Source of the DNA: Ruminococcus sp. CAG:382
GTDB lineage: Bacteria > Bacillota > Clostridia > Oscillospirales > CAG-382
Direction of reading: 5' to 3'
DNA: 5,911 nucleotides
Assembly: GCA_000433115.1 (NCBI GenBank)
Contig: FR892236.1
Location: 33,328-39,238, forward strand
Shown piece after piece: positions 5,765 to 5,911 of the stretch. The number at the start of each line of letters is the position of its first letter. The stretch's first letter is position 1. The notes under the pieces are model-generated. The model made no database searches. It saw only the letters and a program-made list of their open reading frames with translations, and was not told the origin of the DNA. The position numbers and the translations under genes are program-made.

Positions 5765-5911
5765 ATGACCGCAGCAAACTATCCGCTTGACAAAATGCGC
5801 AATATAGGCATTATGGCGCATATTGACGCAGGCAAAACCACAACAACAGAAAGAATATTGTTCTATACGGGTAAGACTCATAAGCTCGGCGAAACTCACG
5901 ACGGTTCAGCA
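5765..5911 (+). CDS. fusA: Translation elongation factor G, N-terminal part (3' end outside window)
   Basis: EF-G is the cytoplasmic GTPase that drives ribosomal translocation and, with the recycling factor, splits ribosomes after termination. Only 49 codons are present. They read as the start of the G domain: NIGIMAHIDAGKTTTTERIL contains the P-loop (Ala18-His-Ile-Asp-Ala-Gly-Lys-Thr25, with nucleotide-binding Lys24), followed by FYTGKTHKLGETHDG leading into switch I. The AHIDAGKT form of the P-loop is characteristic of EF-G. The start is supported by AAAGGAG at 5752-5758, six bases before the ATG, and by the usual N-terminal length of about a dozen residues before NIGI. The gene follows rpsG after 17 bases, so it is the third gene of the str operon; tuf commonly follows but cannot be seen here. 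GTPase-associated motifs further on lie outside the window. Confidence 0.97.
   Translation, partial: MTAANYPLDKMRNIGIMAHIDAGKTTTTERILFYTGKTHKLGETHDGSA

Noticed and set aside
1..5911. Search for mobile elements, CRISPR repeats, tRNA or rRNA genes, or defence genes
   Set aside because: No direct-repeat arrays, transposase-like protein, tRNA-like fold or foreign composition was seen; the window is filled by five core genes and short regulatory gaps.

Overview
The window lies in the rpoBC–str region of a bacterial chromosome. It reads, all on the plus strand: rpoB (3' end) – rpoC (complete) – rpsL (complete) – rpsG (complete) – fusA (5' end). Several traits point to a Firmicute of class Clostridia: a beta' subunit of 1191 residues without the large proteobacterial insert in the trigger loop, an S12 of 137 residues with the Firmicutes-type segment before the PQKRG motif, an S7 of 156 residues ending in HYRW, and strong AAGGAGG-type ribosome binding sites. 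A gut Oscillospiraceae/Ruminococcaceae-like organism is my guess from protein flavour. It is inference, not demonstrated.

Layout. Positions 1-862 hold the last 286 codons of rpoB, ending in a very acidic tail and tandem stops (TGA TAA). A 47-base gap with a ribosome binding site leads to rpoC (910-4485). The 237-base rpoC–rpsL gap has no gene, although Bacillus carries an L7Ae-family gene here. It holds three successive inverted repeats, one resembling an intrinsic terminator, followed by a near-perfect sigma-A promoter and a short leader that begins with a stem-loop. rpsL (4723-5136) follows. A 140-base rpsL–rpsG gap can fold into one long hairpin of about 69 nt. rpsG begins at a GTG (5277), not at the in-frame ATG 18 bases upstream. 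fusA starts 17 bases after rpsG and runs off the window.

How the genes work together. The first two encode the large catalytic subunits of RNA polymerase. The last three form the start of the str operon: S12 in the decoding centre, S7 as the 3' major-domain assembly protein, and the translocase EF-G. The sequence suggests that rpoBC and str are separate transcription units here, with partial termination after rpoC and a strong dedicated promoter for rpsL-rpsG-fusA. The rpsL–rpsG structure sits where E. coli keeps its S7 feedback site.

This is core informational DNA. I see no mobile element, CRISPR array, defence gene or novel multi-gene system. The points most worth a second look are an arginine in S12 at the lysine linked to streptomycin resistance, the structured intercistronic RNA, and several unusual residues around the RNA polymerase active centre.
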